Assembly (NCBI GenBank): GCA_001510575.1
Contig: LNGK01000020.1
Location: 1-50,337 of the forward strand
Length of the DNA: 50,337 nt
Reading direction: 5' to 3'
DNA from: Knoxdaviesia capensis
Lineage: Eukaryota; Ascomycota; Sordariomycetes; Microascales; Gondwanamycetaceae
Shown here: piece by piece, positions 47,480-50,337 of the stretch
Layout: every line of letters starts with the position of its first letter
Numbering within the stretch: the first letter of the stretch is position 1
Notes under the pieces: generated by a model
What the model saw: only the letters and a program-made list of their open reading frames with translations
Databases searched by the model: none
Told to the model about the DNA's origin: nothing
Program-made: the position numbers and the translations under genes

Positions 47480-47810
47480 ATATCCTAGTTATCCCTATTA
47501 TTATTATCTTCGTTTATTACGAAGGGTTCCTTACTACTATTATTAGATTAGCTTAGGAGAACGGTCTCGATAACCGTAGTATTAGACTACCTCGGGACTA
47601 TAAGTAGCTAGTAATATCTAACTATAGAGAGAGTCTACCCGGGGGTCTAGTATATAGTTAGGCGGACTAGCGGGCTAGCTAGCTAGTATTAATTCGAGCT
47701 AGTAATAGAAAGCTCTCCCTAAGGGTCTCTTACTTAAGATTATTATACGTCGTAGGGGTAGACTAGCGGCTCCTTAGTCGACTAGCGACGAAGTACGATA
47801 GGCGGACGGG
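47480..47810. other. unassigned stretch between helicase 2 and tandem repeats
   Basis: No convincing frame was found on either strand. It includes GCTAGCTAGCTAG-like and CG-rich words, but no copy elsewhere in the window was noticed. Confidence 0.4.
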
Positions 47811-48610
47811 TACTCGTAGCCGATACTATAGATAATACTAGGAATAAAGTTAGTATATATTAAAATAAAACCTATTACTAGTATTACTTATAGGAAAACT
47901 CTCTAATACTAACTACCGGGTTTTCGGTTAGCTAGTAGCGAACGGTAATAGGGAGACGGGAAGTATCTAGTTTTCTAGCCTTAATTACTCTCCCGATAGC
48001 CGCCGGTATCTTATCTAGTTAACGGCGGATGGTAATAGGAGGATAAGAAGGGTCCCGAGTCCTAATTAACTTAACTACCGTAGGGGCTACTAGGCCCTCG
48101 GTCTATTTACGTTAGGCCGGGAGGGGGGTATTCGTAGCCGATATTATAGATAATACTAAGAATAAAGTTAGTATATATTAAAATAAAACCTATTATTAAT
48201 ATTACTTCCTATACCTATTACTAGTATTACTTATAGGAAAACTCTCTAATATTAACTGCTAGGCTTTCGGTTAGCTAGCGGCGAACGGTGATAGGGAGAC
48301 GGGAAGTATCTAGTTTTCTAGCCTTAGTTACTCTCCCGATAGCCGCTAGTTTCTTATCTAGTTAACGGTAGATAGTAATAGGAGGATAAGAAGGGTCCCG
48401 AGTCCTAATTAACTTAACTACTATAGGGGCTACTAGGCCCTCGGTCTACTCGCGTTAGGCCGGGAGGGGGGTATTCGTGGCCGATACTATAGATAATACC
48501 GGGAATAAAATTAGTATATATTAAAATAAAACCTATTACTAGTATTACTTATAAGTAAACTCTCTTATACCGACTACTAGGCTTACGGTTAGCTAGTAGC
48601 GAACCGTAAT
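47811..48610. repeat. ~320-340-bp tandem repeat, two and a half units
   Basis: Units start at TA(C/T)TCGTAGCCGATA near 47811, 48129 and 48472, a spacing of 318 and 343 bp; the third is partial. The second unit has an extra ATTACTTCCTATACCTATTA segment. Each carries GGGAGACGGGAAGTATCTAG and GGATAAGAAGGGTCCCGAGT. No gene was found. Confidence 0.85.
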
Positions 48611-48840
48611 AAGACTCTAATAAGCGGGTTATAGTAAGCGATAATAAGTTAAGAAGAAGAAGAAGAAGATTAATAATCGACTTTAAAGTAAAGCGATAAT
48701 AAGTTAAGAAGAAGATAAGTTAATAGTAGAAGAAGAAGATTAAGAAAAGGGGGAAAAGGTTAGAAGATTAAGAAAAGGGGAAAAGGTCTTTACTTTATAG
48801 AAAGATTAACTGATACCTTATAAAATCCCCCCCCCCTCTC
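48610..48840. repeat. purine-rich AAG/GAA stretch
   Basis: GCGATAATAAGTTAAGAAGA occurs twice, with runs of AGAAGAAGA and GAAAAGGGGGAAAAGG. It ends in an oligo-C run (48829-48837). No coding frame is seen. Confidence 0.7.
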
Positions 48841-48847
48841 CTCCCTA

Positions 48848-49091
48848 GCCGCTCTAGGAGAACTAGCTATAGCCGACTATTACTATTAACCTATATTATT
48901 TAATAAAGGCCGCTCTAGGAGAACTAGCTATAGCCGACTACTACTATTAACCTATATTATTTAATAAAGGCCGCTCTAGGAGAACTAGCTATAGCCGACT
49001 ACTACTATTAACCTATATTATTTTATAAAGGCCGCTCTAGGAGAACTAGCTATAACCGACTACTACTATTAACCTATATTATTTAATAAAG
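48848..49091. repeat. 61-bp tandem repeat, four units
   Basis: Units begin GCCGCTCTAGGAGAACTAGC at 48848, 48909, 48970 and 49031, exactly 61 bp apart, and end TTTAATAAAG. They are nearly identical, so the amplification is recent compared with the other arrays. Confidence 0.92.
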
Positions 49092-49169
49092 CTATATAAT
49101 TTATCTATCGTTCCTAACTTAACTTAAGAACTAAAGAAAAAAAAATAACCTTATTAGGAGTAAGTATAT

Positions 49170-49390
49170 AAGTAAGTAAAGGTAAAGTTTACTACGGGTA
49201 AATATAGATTAGGTATATATATAAGTAAGTAAAGGTAAAGTTTACTACGGGTAAATATAGATTAGGTATATATATAAGTAAGTAAAAGTAAAGTTTACTA
49301 TAAGTAAATATAGATTAGGTATATATGTAAGTAAGTAAAAGTAAAGTTTACTACGGGTAAATATAGGGTAAGGTTTACTATAGGTAAATA
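49170..49390. repeat. 53-bp tandem repeat, four units plus a partial
   Basis: AAGTAAGTAAAGGTAAAGTT starts at 49170, 49223, 49276 and 49329, exactly 53 bp apart. Each unit contains TTTACTACGGGTAAATATAG and TAGGTATATATAT. A shortened unit follows to about 49390. Confidence 0.9.
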
Positions 49391-49469
49391 TAGATATAAA
49401 GAATATAAATAAGTAGCTAGCTAAAAAAAATAAAATCTCCTAATTAGGAAATAATCTAGATTTTTAATT

Positions 49470-49650
49470 ATAGCTCGTATCTAAAAGGTATACGTTTTTA
49501 CTTATTTTTTAGTAGCGTAAGTCGAATTACTTATTTTTATTATACTAAATAAATAAAATACCTAAATTTTTCTAAGTATAGACCCCCCCTAGCGGACTTA
49601 GCTCTACTAAACTATCGGTAGCTTAGTAAAGGGGAAAAGTAAAAAGAAAA
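49470..49650 (-). repeat. third copy of the inverted-repeat arm, telomere-proximal
   Basis: AAAAGGTATACGTTTTTACT (49483), then TAGTAGCGTAAGTCGAATTA and CCTAGCGGAC (to 49597), in the same orientation as 33055-33250. Similarity continues past GCGGAC into ATCGGTAGCTTAGTAAAGGG. No opposing arm was found nearby, and it ends about 270 bp from the terminal array. Confidence 0.8.
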
Positions 49651-49917
49651 CTAGATAGACCCTTATATACTAGATCTAGCTAGCCCTATAGGGCTAGATA
49701 GTAGCGTTATATCTACCTATACCGATATATCTGAAAGTTTTATAATCGTATTAAGCCGATATATATTATAAAAAGTTACTTAAGGAATAGTAGATATATT
49801 AAAATATTCTATATTAATATTAGAACTATTAGAAGCCTCTAAAAAATCCGTAAAGGATCTTCGCTAGTATAGTAACCTTATATCTATTAATATATATCGT
49901 ACGCCCTAAGAACTATA
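49650..49917. other. telomere-adjacent spacer, no gene
   Basis: AT-rich with the usual CA/TG depletion. No repeat, frame or RNA was recognised. It is the last non-repeat sequence before the terminal array. Confidence 0.4.
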
Positions 49918-50337
49918 GGGTTACTTAGGGTTACTTAGGGTTACTTAGGGTTACTTAGGGTTACTTAGGGTTACTTAGGGTTACTTAGGGTTACTTAGGG
50001 TTACTTAGGGTTACTTAGGGTTACTTAGGGTTACTTAGGGTTACTTAGGGTTACTTAGGGTTTCTTAGGGTTACTTAGGGTTACTTAGGGTTACTTAGGG
50101 TTACTTAGGGTTACTTAGGGTTACTTAGGGTTACTTAGGGTTACTTAGGGTTACTTAGGGTTACTTAGGGTTACTTAGGGTTACTTAGGGTTACTTAGGG
50201 TTACTTAGGGTTACTTAGGGTTACTTAGGGTTACTTAGGGTTACTTAGGGTTACTTAGGGTTACTTAGGGTTACTTAGGGTTACTTAGGGTTACTTAGGG
50301 TTACTTAGGGTTACTTAGGGTTACTTAGGGTTACTTA
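49918..50337 (+). repeat. terminal 10-nt array TTACTTAGGG, candidate telomere
   Basis: From 49921 the unit TTACTTAGGG repeats 41 times plus 7 bases to the window end, with a single substitution (A to T at 50063). The G-rich strand runs 5' to 3' towards the window end, the polarity of a right-hand telomere. The unit can be written TTAGGG+TTAC and contains both the TTAGGG core and GGTTAC, the core bound by fission yeast Pot1. Its regularity contrasts with every other array in the window. It contains no CA or TG, so it is either immune to RIP or already fully converted. Confidence 0.8.

Larger units (their letters stand above)
46085..47480 (-). pseudogene. telomere-linked RecQ-like helicase pseudogene 2, N-terminal and core part
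   Basis: A minus-strand frame with the RecQ motifs in order. V-*-F-R-P-K near 47000 is motif 0, where the stop is from CAG. G-I-G-S-G-K-S at 46921-46941 is an intact Walker A. N-E-Y-Y-Y at 46648-46662 is the D-E-C-H box with Asp, Cys and His hit by RIP. I-S-I-N-I-P-N-V near 46180 is motif V (G-I-D-I-P). *-E-S-G-R-V-G-R at 46099-46122 is motif VI (Q-E-S-G-R-x-G-R). RecQ enzymes unwind DNA 3' to 5' using ATP, and subtelomeric copies are common in fungi. It is interrupted after motif VI by copia B and continues at 40445. The N-terminal region is shorter than in helicase pseudogene 1, and its start is not defined. Upstream it contains a ~94-bp direct duplication. Confidence 0.82.

Noticed and set aside
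1..50337. Centromere or plain AT-rich low-complexity DNA
   Set aside because: The base composition comes from specific CA/TG loss with CG kept, and the terminal array plus telomere-linked helicases point to a subtelomere.

Overview
The window reads as the right-hand end of a chromosome from a filamentous ascomycete fungus (Pezizomycotina). Three things support this. The dinucleotides CA and TG are almost absent while CG is retained, which is the signature of repeat-induced point mutation (RIP, CpA to TpA). The mobile elements are Ty3/gypsy and Ty1/copia LTR retrotransposons together with RecQ helicases of the telomere-linked type. The last 417 bases are a near-perfect 10-nt array, TTACTTAGGG, with its G-rich strand running towards the end. 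I found no intact protein-coding gene of any size and no tRNA, rRNA or CRISPR. Nearly every recognisable gene is a RIP-killed relic: Gln, Trp, Arg, His, Cys and Asp codons have turned into TAG/TAA, Tyr or Asn, but the original reading frames can still be followed.

Layout. 1-8200 is a Ty3/gypsy element cut by the window edge: one gag-protease-RT-RNase H-integrase frame, then a second long open region of unknown function, then the 3' end. 8201-13961 is the 3' part of a second copy, into which the first appears to be nested. 13961-15734 is a subtelomeric module (about 800 bp leader plus four units of a ~238-bp satellite). 15735-18629 is the 3' half of a minus-strand Ty1/copia element. 18630-23395 is a minisatellite of 41- and 53-bp units with two GC-rich head modules. 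23700-27780 (minus) is a RecQ helicase pseudogene of about 1,350 codons. 27789-31860 repeats the leader and satellite module, with about 13 units.

31918-33250 is an inverted repeat whose loop is a G-rich TAGTGGGTGG minisatellite ending in two TTAGGG units. 33380-37575 is a ~390-bp satellite with a 69-bp hairpin-forming array inside it. 38215-39145 is a T-rich microsatellite block. 39170-40445 plus 46085-47480 (minus) is a second RecQ helicase pseudogene, split by a complete 5.64-kb copia element (40446-46084) with 343/342-bp LTRs, a CTAAG target duplication, and a primer site matching the 5' half of initiator tRNA-Met. 47800-49400 holds small tandem arrays of ~320-340, 61 and 53 bp. 49470-49650 is a third copy of the inverted-repeat arm, and the terminal array runs from 49918 to the end.

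Together this is subtelomeric heterochromatin: telomere-linked helicase genes are typical of fungal chromosome ends, retrotransposons have inserted into them and into the satellites, and RIP has inactivated everything. Repeat copies often differ by CG in one and TA in the other with hardly any CA/TG intermediate, so RIP here is close to saturation. The most notable item is the 10-nt terminal repeat, a candidate non-canonical telomere. All functional calls come from reading by eye. No database search was possible, and boundaries marked approximate are approximate.
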